From Candidatus Obscuribacterales bacterium (lineage in GTDB: Bacteria; Cyanobacteriota; Vampirovibrionia; Obscuribacterales; Obscuribacteraceae), in contig JAGVKG010000016.1 of NCBI GenBank assembly GCA_020050685.1, positions 124,001 through 188,000 of the forward strand: DNA of 64,000 bases. The letters run 5' to 3'. Position numbers and translations under genes: made by a program. The notes below the pieces were generated by a model that worked only from the letters and a program-made list of their open reading frames with translations, was not told the origin of the DNA and ran no database searches. Shown here piece by piece: positions 1 through 8,500 of the stretch (position 1 is its first letter; every line of letters starts with the position of its first letter).

Positions 1-225
1 GTTTCGATGCCGCATCCTGGCCATTTGACTCCAGATGTGCATGCTTTTATTGTCACGAAGGTCGATGAACATCATAATATACTTGAGACAAGGCAAAAAC
101 CGGACCCGGAGCATCCCGTTCAAGACATGAACCTGGAGCAACTTTCGATAAATTATTTTGGCGGAAAGACGCTTGAGGAGCTCAGGAAAGAGCACCTTGC
201 CGGGGTGTGGCGCAAATCTGTCTAA
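1..225 (+). CDS. C-terminal part of an unrecognised protein (5' end probably outside the window)
   Basis: An open frame runs from the first base to a TAA at 223-225. There is an ATG at 7, but the frame stays open to the window edge and no ribosome binding site can be assessed, so this is probably the end of a longer protein. The visible 74 residues are hydrophilic, rich in His, Glu and Lys, and have no membrane segment or motif I recognise. The gene converges on yqeY, with only 15 nt between the two stops. Function unknown. It could be a short complete ORF starting at 7, but the open 5' side makes truncation more likely. Confidence 0.5.
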   Translation, partial: VSMPHPGHLTPDVHAFIVTKVDEHHNILETRQKPDPEHPVQDMNLEQLSINYFGGKTLEELRKEHLAGVWRKSV

Positions 226-240
226 CCAACTAAGAATTTG

Positions 241-684
241 TTAGTTCTTAAGCTCGTCAGTTACGACCTGACGCACAAGATTTCCGTCTGCCATGCCTTT
301 TAATTGCGGCATGACCAGTTTCATCAAATTGCCTTGATTACGAGCATCAGCTGCGCAACTTTCAATTGCGTCGCGCACGACCTTGCGAATCTCGGCTTCT
401 GATTTTTGGGCAGGCAGGTATTTCATCAGGATATCCCGCTCTCGCACTTCCTTGTCCGCCAGGTCCCCGCGTCCAGCCTTGGTATATTCAGCAATCGAAT
501 CGTTGCGTTGCTTCACCTGTTTTTGTAGGACAGCCAACTCTTCTTCGCCGGAAAGCTCATTTCCCGTTTCTACTTTCTTGTAGGTCAGCGCGGAAATGGC
601 CGAGCGAAGCGTGTCGATGCGCAGTTGATCGCGCTCTCGCATCGCTTCCTTTAGTTCGACAGAAATTTGCTCTTTCAGGCTCAT
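241..684 (-). CDS. yqeY: GatB/YqeY domain-containing protein
   Basis: This 147-residue protein matches the YqeY family in length and pattern: an N-terminal 'SLKEQI..ELKEAMR..D..R..TLR...SA' helix, a central 'VLQKQVKQRNDSI..Y..AGR.DLA..E..E..IL..YLP' segment, and a C-terminal domain with 'GNLMKLVMPQLKGMADGNLV..VV'. The C-terminal part is related to the tail domain of GatB, the tRNA-dependent Glu/Gln amidotransferase subunit, which binds tRNA. The role of stand-alone YqeY is not well established. It is a soluble cytoplasmic protein. The ATG start is supported by AAGGA at 690-694, 5 nt upstream. It is divergent from the large secreted-protein cluster and looks like ordinary housekeeping DNA bordering it. 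Confidence 0.92.
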   Translation of the reverse strand: MSLKEQISVELKEAMRERDQLRIDTLRSAISALTYKKVETGNELSGEEELAVLQKQVKQRNDSIAEYTKAGRGDLADKEVRERDILMKYLPAQKSEAEIRKVVRDAIESCAADARNQGNLMKLVMPQLKGMADGNLVRQVVTDELKN

Positions 685-945
685 ACTGGTCCTTATTGTG
701 ATTTTGCTTTGGGAAGTTCTATTGTAACAATCAAATTTCTTATTACGCTCATAGATACTTATGTTGGCTAAAGAACAAAACTTAAGAACTAATCTAGTAT
801 CAGATAATAATATATATTAAAAGGGAATAACTCTTTCGGGGGATAAATACTAGCCTACAAACGGGCGATTCGGGTTACAGTTATCGGTGGGGTTGTAGGG
901 TAACTGATCGGTTTATTCCTTTCGGCAAAACGAGGTGCCGGAAGT
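685..945 (+). promoter_or_regulatory. Divergent intergenic region with a structured leader ahead of G1
   Basis: This 261-nt gap separates yqeY (minus) from G1 (plus). The 720-830 part is very AT-rich; TATATT at 813-818 could be a -10 box, but I see no convincing -35. Two hairpins follow. CAGTTATC (878-885) pairs with GGTAACTG (899-906) over 8 bp with one wobble. CTTTCGGCA (919-927) pairs with TGCCGGAAG (936-944) over 9 bp with one wobble, and the stem ends one base before the ATG at 946. The loop of the second hairpin (928-935) contains GAGG, the best Shine-Dalgarno match, so folding could limit initiation. I do not recognise a known riboswitch class. The pairing is seen in the sequence; the regulatory role is inferred. 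Confidence 0.5.
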
Positions 946-3900
946 ATGACATTGTCCCGCAAGCTTTTGGTCTTACTATTGGCGCTGCAAATCGCAGTAG
1001 CGCCAGTTTTTGCACATCCGAATTTCGGTAGAAACCGCGAAGACAGCCAGGCTCAAACTGCTCAGGCGGCAGCACAAGCAGCGTTCAACATGGATTTGAC
1101 ATCAACTGTCAAAGCGCTTGACGCCAGTAACCTTGGCATAAATCGCGGCGTCAACATAAACGTTGGTGGCGTCATGCAGCGTGTGACTTCACAAGATATG
1201 TTGACACCTGCTGAGTATTTAGCAGCCAGTCAGGTGTTAGCCACAAGCGTGCAAAGCCTACGTGTCGCTGCCGATGGCACTGCCTATCGTGGGCACTTCT
1301 CTTTACCAGAATCCGTAACCCAATCTTTGAGCAACTTGGTTATCCCCGAAGGTGTCAAGTTCGTCCAAGATTTTGGCAGTCAAGCTGCGCTAAATATGAC
1401 TGGCGATTTGAACAATTCCGGCAGGTTCTTTGCTTTTTCTTCCAACCCCCAAGTGTTGGCCGGCATCGTCAATGCCAACAATATATATAACAACCAAGGT
1501 GCGGTAATTACCTCGCTACTTGCACACGGCGATTTGCCAACCGGAGTAAATGTTGCCGTCGCCAATTTGGATTTAACTCTCAACGCCGCAGGCCAAATAG
1601 TTAACCAAGGAACAATTGCCAGCTCCGGCAATTTGTCCCTCAATGCTGGTGGTGGCATCGTCAATGCTTTATCGTCAGGCATGCAGGCGGCAACGACACC
1701 CACATTATTTGCTAGCAACAACCTCGCTCTGCAATCCCCCTCGATAGTCAATCAAGGATTGATGGCAGCACAATCGGGTAACCTCAACGCCTTGACCGCC
1801 TCACTTACAAATAGTGGTGTCATGCAAGCCTTAGCTGGAAGTATTTCCGTGCAAAATGTTGTCGGCAATACATTGACCATCGATAACACCAATGGTGCCA
1901 TGTCCGCACTAACAGCAATTTCTTTCCAAACCTTACCCAGTGTTTACGAAACTCCCACTGAAATCAAGCCAGATAGTGAATTGCTGAACGCTTCATGTTC
2001 CTGCGCGCCATCCGACCAAATGCATGAAGCGCTGCAGGAGATGCAGAAGGTATTACTATCACGAGCGACTCTCACTTTAAATGGTGGCGATTTGTCCGCG
2101 CCGCAAGTGGATTTCATCTCGGACCACGGTGACATAAAAATTCACGCTAATCGCATCGACGGCACCGTCAATGTTACCGCTTACAAAATTTACTTACAGT
2201 CAGATGTTGGCGATTTGAACACTGGTACATTAAATCTGACTGGTGATCCGATTTTCTTATCAAACGGCAATCTGACTTTGAATTTGCCTTGGGTCAATGG
2301 CGGATTTTGGACTCGCGGTGAAGAGTTTGTGGCCTTAGCCGGTGGCGACATAAACATGGGCCCGCACCCAGCATATGCCACTATTGATACCACCAGTATT
2401 TTTCCTTGTTTGTCATTTGGTGGCAGAATCGATATTCAGGCAGGAGTAACCTTTACCAAGACTGGTACTGTCACTGGGACGACTCGCAGTGGTGGCAACG
2501 TCAACATGGGTGATGTGCAATTGAGAGGTCATAACACCATAAATGTGGTTGCGCACGAGGGTGATGAGCCGGGCAAGGGGATTGTTCAAATTGGTGAAAT
2601 TGATGGAGAGCTTCCATCCTGTATCGATCCTTTGATTCAACAGGAAGAAGATGAAGATGCAAATGTTCCGGATCCTAACACTATTCCCTATGTGTTTTTT
2701 ACGGGACAAGACTTTGGTTCCGGGGCTGGTACAACACCCAGTACTACACCCACCAGTGGATCGACCCTATCTGGTACCGGTGGAAACCTAAATATTAGTG
2801 CTGTGGCTGGAACGGCTATTCATATTCGCCGAGGTGGTGATGACGCCCCAAGCCAGGCAGAAAAGGCGCTTGCACAGGCCGCCGAGGGACAAAATGGAGC
2901 AACCGGTAATAAGGGAGCCGATGGAAGACCGGGCCAAGATTTTACTTTGACTTTATCGCAACCTTATGGCACGTACCAAATTTTGACTATTGATACTAGT
3001 GGTGGCAACGGACAACCCGGACAAGATGGACAGGCTGGTGGAAATGGCAAGCTGGGTACAACTGGTATCACATTACCTCTTGCTTTTACCGGTGGGTCTG
3101 GTGGGTCCGGCGGTACCGGCGGAAATGGCGGGCGAGGTGGTGACGGGGGAGCTGGTGGTAAAGGTGGTGATGCAGGCAAGATAAACATTAGCCTGAATAG
3201 TCCTGCCTTATTCATAACTAGCATTAATGCAAGTGGCGGATTAGGTGCTCGTGGTGGCAGTGGCGGTGCCGGGGGCGTTGGTGGTAAAGGTGGTGATGGT
3301 GGCAGTGGCATACTGGGTGAGTCGTTCGGTACTGTTCATGGTAAAGACATCGCCTCATTTCTGCAGGCTACATTTCTGTTCAAAAGTTTCCTTCAGCATG
3401 CATCCGACATATTTGGACTGGTAACCGGAACCGGTAATTTTGAAAATGCTCTAACCGTGGGATACCTGAAGGAACAATCCACTATCATCAAAGCCGAACT
3501 ACGTGCAGCAACCGCAGCGCTGGATAAAGAGGTTGCGAGAATCGCGACGGACGGACCAGCTATTTATTCAAAATTGTCTTTTTCAGCTTTGCGAGCCAAA
3601 CCCCAATATGCAACAATGACCGACGCTGAGATTATGGCATTATCGACAAACCTTACCCGTCATATGGATTTAGCGTTTGCTAAGCGTTATCTAGATAGGG
3701 TTGGGGCTAAATCAGATGCAAGAGCGAAGCTAGTAGAGCTGGAAGCAAAGAACCTGGAGCTACCTAAAAGTTATACGCAAAATCGACAACAAGACGCCGT
3801 GGGATTATTTTTAGGATTTGATCAAAGTATCCTTGAGGAAATTATTTCCCCTGGATATATTCCTGGCGGGGTGGGTGGATCGGGTGGTCCGGGAGGCCCT

Positions 3901-5535
3901 GGCGGCAAGGGTGGTGACGGTGGAACAAGTGGAAAAGGTGGCAATGGCGGCAATGGCGGTAATGTAACCTTAACGAATACAGGAAGAATTGTTATTACAG
4001 CAGGGATAATCGACGCATCAGGAGGCCATGGTGGTGATGCCGGTGTTGCCGGCGCAGGAGGTGTGGGAGGACAGGGCGGCTTTGGTGGACTTGGTGGATT
4101 CGGTGGTAATGGTGGGCGCGGCTTAGATGCTTCGCCTTATGTTTCTGGATTTACCCCTGTGCCGATCGGAGTCAATGCCCTGGCGACAGAACCTCAGCCG
4201 TCACCGATTAGTCTATTAGCTTTTGGTGGCGGTAGTCCCGCTCAAGACGGCCTGCCTGGTGGCAGGGGTGGTGATGGAGGTGCGGGGGGCAAAGGCGGCG
4301 ATGGCGGTAAAAATGGTGATGGCGGATCCGGCGGTAATGGTGGCAAAGCTGGCAATGTCGTAATTACAGCATCTTCTTTGACGGCTTCATTTATAGATGT
4401 TTCTGGTGGGGACGGAGGCAATGGTGGGATTTCATTATCCGGCTTCAACATAGGTGGACCTGGTGGACGGGGCGGTATTGGCGGCAATGGCGGCAATGGT
4501 GGCTGGGCTGGACAAGGAGGCTTTTTCTTTCATGGCGGTACGGGTGGTGATGGCGGTATTGGTGGCGCCGGCGGTGTTGGCGGCAATGGCGGCACTGGTG
4601 GCGGTGGTGGCAATGGTGGCAATGCCGGCGCAGGTGGTCCGGCCGGCTCTGTAACGTTAAATGTACCGAAGATAAAGGACAAACTTGAAGTCAATCTTAA
4701 TGGCGGCGTGTCCGGTAAGGGAGGTGCTGCCAGTGCCGGCGGTGCCGGCGGAATTGGTGGTACCGGAGGTGACGGAGGCAAAGGAGGTCGCGGGCAGGTT
4801 GGAGGAAACAACAATATTGCCTTTAATGCACCACTTTTGTTTTATATGTTAGCTGTAGTTTCCATACCAACAGTGATGACTGCTGGAGCGAGTTTTAGCA
4901 TTTTGGGCACGGGATTTGCGGCTTCTGCCTTTGGTCCCGGTGTTCTCTCTCCTGCTTTTTTGCTTGCTACAAATTGGCACCATGGAGGTGGCAGTGGCGG
5001 TGATGGAGGACTTGGTGGACGTGCAGCAAAAGGTGGTAACGGAGGAGATGGTGGTCTTGGTGGCGTTGGTGGCAACACATACACTAATGGTGCTATGGGA
5101 AGTCTTTCCGGTAACACGAATGTTATAAGGGTTCCAGCCTCAGATTTTTCATCTCCGGTGGTTGGTAAAGGAGCTGCCGGTGGCGCCGGTGGCAAGGGTG
5201 GTGCCAATGGAAAGGGTGGAAAAGGTGGTGCTGGTGGTGCAGTCGGACAGGAATCATTTTTTGGCTTATCTACATTTTTAGGTCTTAATTTCAAGACACC
5301 TGGTCAAAATGGTGTCGCCGGACGAAGCCCTAATGAGATTGGTAGTTTTGGAGTTACTCACATTGCCGATCCCGCTAAAGATGGAATTGTCCTACCAAAT
5401 CCTTTGAATCCAGTAGCGCTTGACTCCGAGAATTTGCAGATAGACCAAAACATTGTTGACACGGGTGATGATGCTGATCTTGATGAAATTTCTCAAGATG
5501 AGCCAGAACCTAATGTTCTTTCAATGGTCAAATAG
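946..5535 (+). CDS. G1: secreted glycine-rich (Gly-Gly-X) giant surface protein, 1529 aa
   Basis: The start is the ATG at 946, because no other in-frame start lies just upstream. Residues 1-23 form a signal peptide (basic start, Leu/Ala-rich core, probable cut after VFA). An Ala/Gln-rich linker follows, then a region of about 550 residues with 'DMLTPA', 'NNIYN', 'GGGIVNALS' and 'LTGDP' motifs that is homologous to the start of G2. The 'NQGTIASSG' patterning resembles filamentous-haemagglutinin beta-helix repeats, but no NPNG or NPNL motif of true TPS domains is seen. From about residue 715 the protein becomes blocks of Gly-Gly-X triplets separated by single beta-strand segments. Residues 795-975 are a non-glycine, helical, charged insert; 1295-1344 is strongly hydrophobic. 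The last 40 residues are acidic and contain IVDTGD, also found in G2 and G3. Probably first gene of an operon with G2. Role in adhesion or matrix is inferred. Confidence 0.85.
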   Translation: MTLSRKLLVLLLALQIAVAPVFAHPNFGRNREDSQAQTAQAAAQAAFNMDLTSTVKALDASNLGINRGVNINVGGVMQRVTSQDMLTPAEYLAASQVLATSVQSLRVAADGTAYRGHFSLPESVTQSLSNLVIPEGVKFVQDFGSQAALNMTGDLNNSGRFFAFSSNPQVLAGIVNANNIYNNQGAVITSLLAHGDLPTGVNVAVANLDLTLNAAGQIVNQGTIASSGNLSLNAGGGIVNALSSGMQAATTPTLFASNNLALQSPSIVNQGLMAAQSGNLNALTASLTNSGVMQALAGSISVQNVVGNTLTIDNTNGAMSALTAISFQTLPSVYETPTEIKPDSELLNASCSCAPSDQMHEALQEMQKVLLSRATLTLNGGDLSAPQVDFISDHGDIKIHANRIDGTVNVTAYKIYLQSDVGDLNTGTLNLTGDPIFLSNGNLTLNLPWVNGGFWTRGEEFVALAGGDINMGPHPAYATIDTTSIFPCLSFGGRIDIQAGVTFTKTGTVTGTTRSGGNVNMGDVQLRGHNTINVVAHEGDEPGKGIVQIGEIDGELPSCIDPLIQQEEDEDANVPDPNTIPYVFFTGQDFGSGAGTTPSTTPTSGSTLSGTGGNLNISAVAGTAIHIRRGGDDAPSQAEKALAQAAEGQNGATGNKGADGRPGQDFTLTLSQPYGTYQILTIDTSGGNGQPGQDGQAGGNGKLGTTGITLPLAFTGGSGGSGGTGGNGGRGGDGGAGGKGGDAGKINISLNSPALFITSINASGGLGARGGSGGAGGVGGKGGDGGSGILGESFGTVHGKDIASFLQATFLFKSFLQHASDIFGLVTGTGNFENALTVGYLKEQSTIIKAELRAATAALDKEVARIATDGPAIYSKLSFSALRAKPQYATMTDAEIMALSTNLTRHMDLAFAKRYLDRVGAKSDARAKLVELEAKNLELPKSYTQNRQQDAVGLFLGFDQSILEEIISPGYIPGGVGGSGGPGGPGGKGGDGGTSGKGGNGGNGGNVTLTNTGRIVITAGIIDASGGHGGDAGVAGAGGVGGQGGFGGLGGFGGNGGRGLDASPYVSGFTPVPIGVNALATEPQPSPISLLAFGGGSPAQDGLPGGRGGDGGAGGKGGDGGKNGDGGSGGNGGKAGNVVITASSLTASFIDVSGGDGGNGGISLSGFNIGGPGGRGGIGGNGGNGGWAGQGGFFFHGGTGGDGGIGGAGGVGGNGGTGGGGGNGGNAGAGGPAGSVTLNVPKIKDKLEVNLNGGVSGKGGAASAGGAGGIGGTGGDGGKGGRGQVGGNNNIAFNAPLLFYMLAVVSIPTVMTAGASFSILGTGFAASAFGPGVLSPAFLLATNWHHGGGSGGDGGLGGRAAKGGNGGDGGLGGVGGNTYTNGAMGSLSGNTNVIRVPASDFSSPVVGKGAAGGAGGKGGANGKGGKGGAGGAVGQESFFGLSTFLGLNFKTPGQNGVAGRSPNEIGSFGVTHIADPAKDGIVLPNPLNPVALDSENLQIDQNIVDTGDDADLDEISQDEPEPNVLSMVK
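3091..5243 (+). repeat. Gly-Gly-X triplet arrays within G1
   Basis: Runs of GGX codons (X mostly Asn, Asp, Ala, Lys, Thr, Val) occur at roughly 3091-3180, 3235-3312, 3865-3966, 4018-4125, 4246-4350, 4405-4430, 4453-4640, 4700-4810, 4981-5070 and 5170-5243. Several runs end in a single strand-like segment, such as 'GNVTLTNTG..VITAGIIDASGG' and 'GNVVITASSLTASFIDVSGG', so the array is a series of hybrid units rather than pure polyglycine. Such triplets can pack as polyproline-II helix bundles in other glycine-rich proteins; that fold is an inference here. Confidence 0.75.
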
Positions 5536-5566
5536 ACAAACACACACAGAGACGAAGTGAGCAAGA

Positions 5567-5584
5567 GAAAAGGGGATTAGACGG
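5567..5584 (+). promoter_or_regulatory. Ribosome binding site that decides the G2 start
   Basis: AGGGG at 5571-5575, inside a purine-rich run, lies 9 nt before the GTG at 5585 and 15 nt before the in-frame ATG at 5591. The spacing favours GTG as the initiation codon. The whole gap after the G1 stop is only 49 nt and holds no terminator-like hairpin, which supports co-transcription with G1. Confidence 0.6.
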
Positions 5585-8500
5585 GTGAACATGCTGCAGC
5601 TATTAGTGATCGTACTGGTCGCGCAACTTGTGCTCCCGAATGGATTTATGTCGCAAGCTTTTGCTCAAGAGGCGGGCAATCGATTTGCGCAAGCTCGAGC
5701 TGCTCGTGCTGACGCAGCAGCGGCTGCGCTTGGCTCTTTGAATTTGGATTTGTCATCGACCGAGGCAAGCATTTCGGCAAGTACGCTTGCCAACAGAAAT
5801 ATCAATATTATGGTTAATGGTACTGCCACGACATTTCGCAGCACCGATATGCTGACGCCAGCGCAATTTGTTGCCGGGTGGCAGGTTATATACCAAGGCG
5901 TGCAATCACTTAAGCTTGGTGAAATGGGAAATGCTGTTAGTGGTCGCGTATCGTTTACCGGCAGCATGGCTCAATCAATTGAAAGCCTCGTTGTACCGTC
6001 TGGTGTACGAGTGGTGCAAGATGTTTCTCATTTGGATACAGTTAATTTAAGTGGCAACTTGACTAACCAGGGAAAGTTTGTTTTCTTTTCTTCTGACGCT
6101 GGTGCGCAAAATGCCACTATTTCTGCAAACAACATATACAATCAGGCTGGTGGATTAATTACCTCGGTTGCTGGTAATGGTGGATTGTGGGCTGCCACCC
6201 GTTCACAAGCTTCAAGTGTGAATCTGACTCTTAGCGCGCTTGGTGATATTGTCAATCAGGGAATGATTGAAAGTTCGGGTACGCTAACTGCGCAAGCAGG
6301 TGGTTCGATTGTCAATGCATTACCATCTGGTATTGCCAGTGACTGGTCAGCACCGATTATGCAGGCAGCACACGATATCAATTTGCAAGCTGCCAATATT
6401 GTTAATGCCGGTCAAGTAACTTCAACTGCAGGCAATATAAACCTGGCTAATGGAATTAGTGGCAATGTCAATGTCAATAACACTGGTGGTACGTTTACTG
6501 CTCTCAATGGCGTGATCAATGTTCGTGATTGTGCATCTGTTAGCAACTCAAATATCAACTTGATTGGTGGTAATTATTATTCAAGCGCCCTCAATTCATA
6601 TTCCGGATACGGCACTGTCGACATAAATGTTGAAGACATTTCCGGCATCGTCAATATTTATGCCGCGCAAACCCACGTTATGGCAAGTACACCTAATTTG
6701 CGCTTGGGTGTTTTGGATATAACCGGAGACCCGACTTATTACAATAAGTCGGGCAATATCATTTTGTCTTCAAGTATTAACACAAACAGCTTTGCTCTAG
6801 CCATTGTTGCAAGTGGCGATATTCTTTCGGCAAGCGGGGCTGGGGCGATCAGCACAGCCTCTGGTAGCAGTGGCGGCACTCTGACAATGATCGCTGGTGC
6901 AAATTTCCTTACCTCTGATGGTTCAAGCTCCGGAAGCGATAACACCACAACTACAATTACCGTTAATGGACCATCGCTGACTGGTGGCAAGATCGATTTG
7001 ACCCTTGGCGGTGGCATTACATCCCTGACTACTCAAGGAGCAACCAGTGGTGGCAATGTAATCATCGTTGCAAACAGCGGTACAAGTGCTGACTCCGGGA
7101 CTATTACCTTGCCGTCGTCTGTGACCTTGACCACTGGCGGTGGCTCAGGGGCAAATGGTGATGTGCAAATTTATGCCGGCGCTCAAAGTGGGACTGGTAT
7201 CAATATTGGTGGCATTGATACCAGTGGTGGTACCAGTGCAGGCAACATTACAGTAGCGACCGCGCCGGTAATGATCTTGAATGGATCAAACCAAAATACA
7301 TCCATTGTTATTCTTGACGGGGCCATTCAAAGTGGTAGCGGCACAATCACTGCAGGCAATTTGCAGCCTGCAAACGCAACTATTGGCGCAATGACATCTT
7401 CCGGTGGACAAATGTTGGTGATGGCTGGCGGCAATTTGACTGTTGGCACAACAAGCGCTGGTGGTGGCGGTAGTGTTGACTTGCGTGCAGCCACAGGTAC
7501 TTTGACTTTGCCGTCATCTGTATCAGCCAATGGAAATGTGGCTAACGGTAATGGCGGCTCTGTATCGATACTCGCCAACAATTTAACATTGCCGGGTGGT
7601 GGGACGACACTTTCTGCCAATGCTAGTGGATCAGGAGACGGTGGCACTGTTTCTGCAACAGTGTTTGGTACGCAAGCCCTTTCGGTTGGAACTGGTTCCG
7701 GCAAGCTGACTCTATCTGCAACCGGTGGACCAACTACCGGTGATGGCGGCTCACTTTTGCTGGCAACTGGTGGTGATCTTACAGTTGATCCGACTGGTGC
7801 AACTGCTCAACCACTTGGAACAGATGGCAATGGTGCACACCTCACTTTTACCGCTGGCAATTCTGGATCAGGCAATCTTGTTGTTAGTGCCAACATGGCT
7901 ACTAATGGAGTTGGCACAGGCGATGGTGGACTAATTTCGCTTACTGCAAATAGCAGTACTGTGTTCAATGTGGGAACAGCCGGAAGCAATGGATCAGGTA
8001 CCCTGCAAGCTCTTGCTGGTACGGCCGGCGGAGGCGGTACGATATCAGTTACAAACAACGGTACAGGTGGCGTCACTCTACCCAATCTTGCAAACCTGCT
8101 TGTCACGGCTACTTCCGGCAATGGTGGAAACATAGGACTGCAGGCAGGCAATGGTATCCTGACGCTTCCAGGCGGTGGTACCTTATCTGCTGACGCCGTC
8201 GGCGCAAGCTTTGCTGGTGGTACGATAAACCTTTCGGGCTTAGCAATTAACGTTACTGGTGCACAAGAGTTGACTCTAAGTGCTGTCGCAACTGGCGGTG
8301 GTAATGGTGGGCAAGTATCGGTAGCCGCAAATGGATACACAAGCGATTTGACTGTTGGCACAGGAGCCAATAGCATTGTGATTGCGGCAACTGGTGGAAC
8401 AAATGCCGCGTTAACTGGTGATGGCGGCACGGTAAGTTTGACTGCCGGACGTAATCTATCTGTAAATATGGCATCTTTAGTAGCTGGACCACTAACTGCA

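Noticed and set aside
228-246. AACTAA/TTAGTT inverted repeat between the first gene and yqeY as a terminator
   Set aside because: Only six AT-rich base pairs, partly inside the yqeY coding end, without a T-run. Too weak to call.
841-945. Cyclic-di-GMP (GEMM) or other known riboswitch ahead of G1
   Set aside because: Hairpins are real, but the conserved GEMM core sequences and other consensus elements I know cannot be found.
946-2600. Classical two-partner-secretion (TPS) domain at the N-termini of G1 and G2
   Set aside because: NQG- and GG-type strands resemble haemagglutinins, but the NPNG and NPNL hallmark motifs are not present and no FhaC-type gene is nearby.
3091-5243. PE_PGRS or RTX identity for G1
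   Set aside because: There is no PE domain, and the glycine blocks lack the GGxGxDxUx nonapeptide. The likeness is only in composition.
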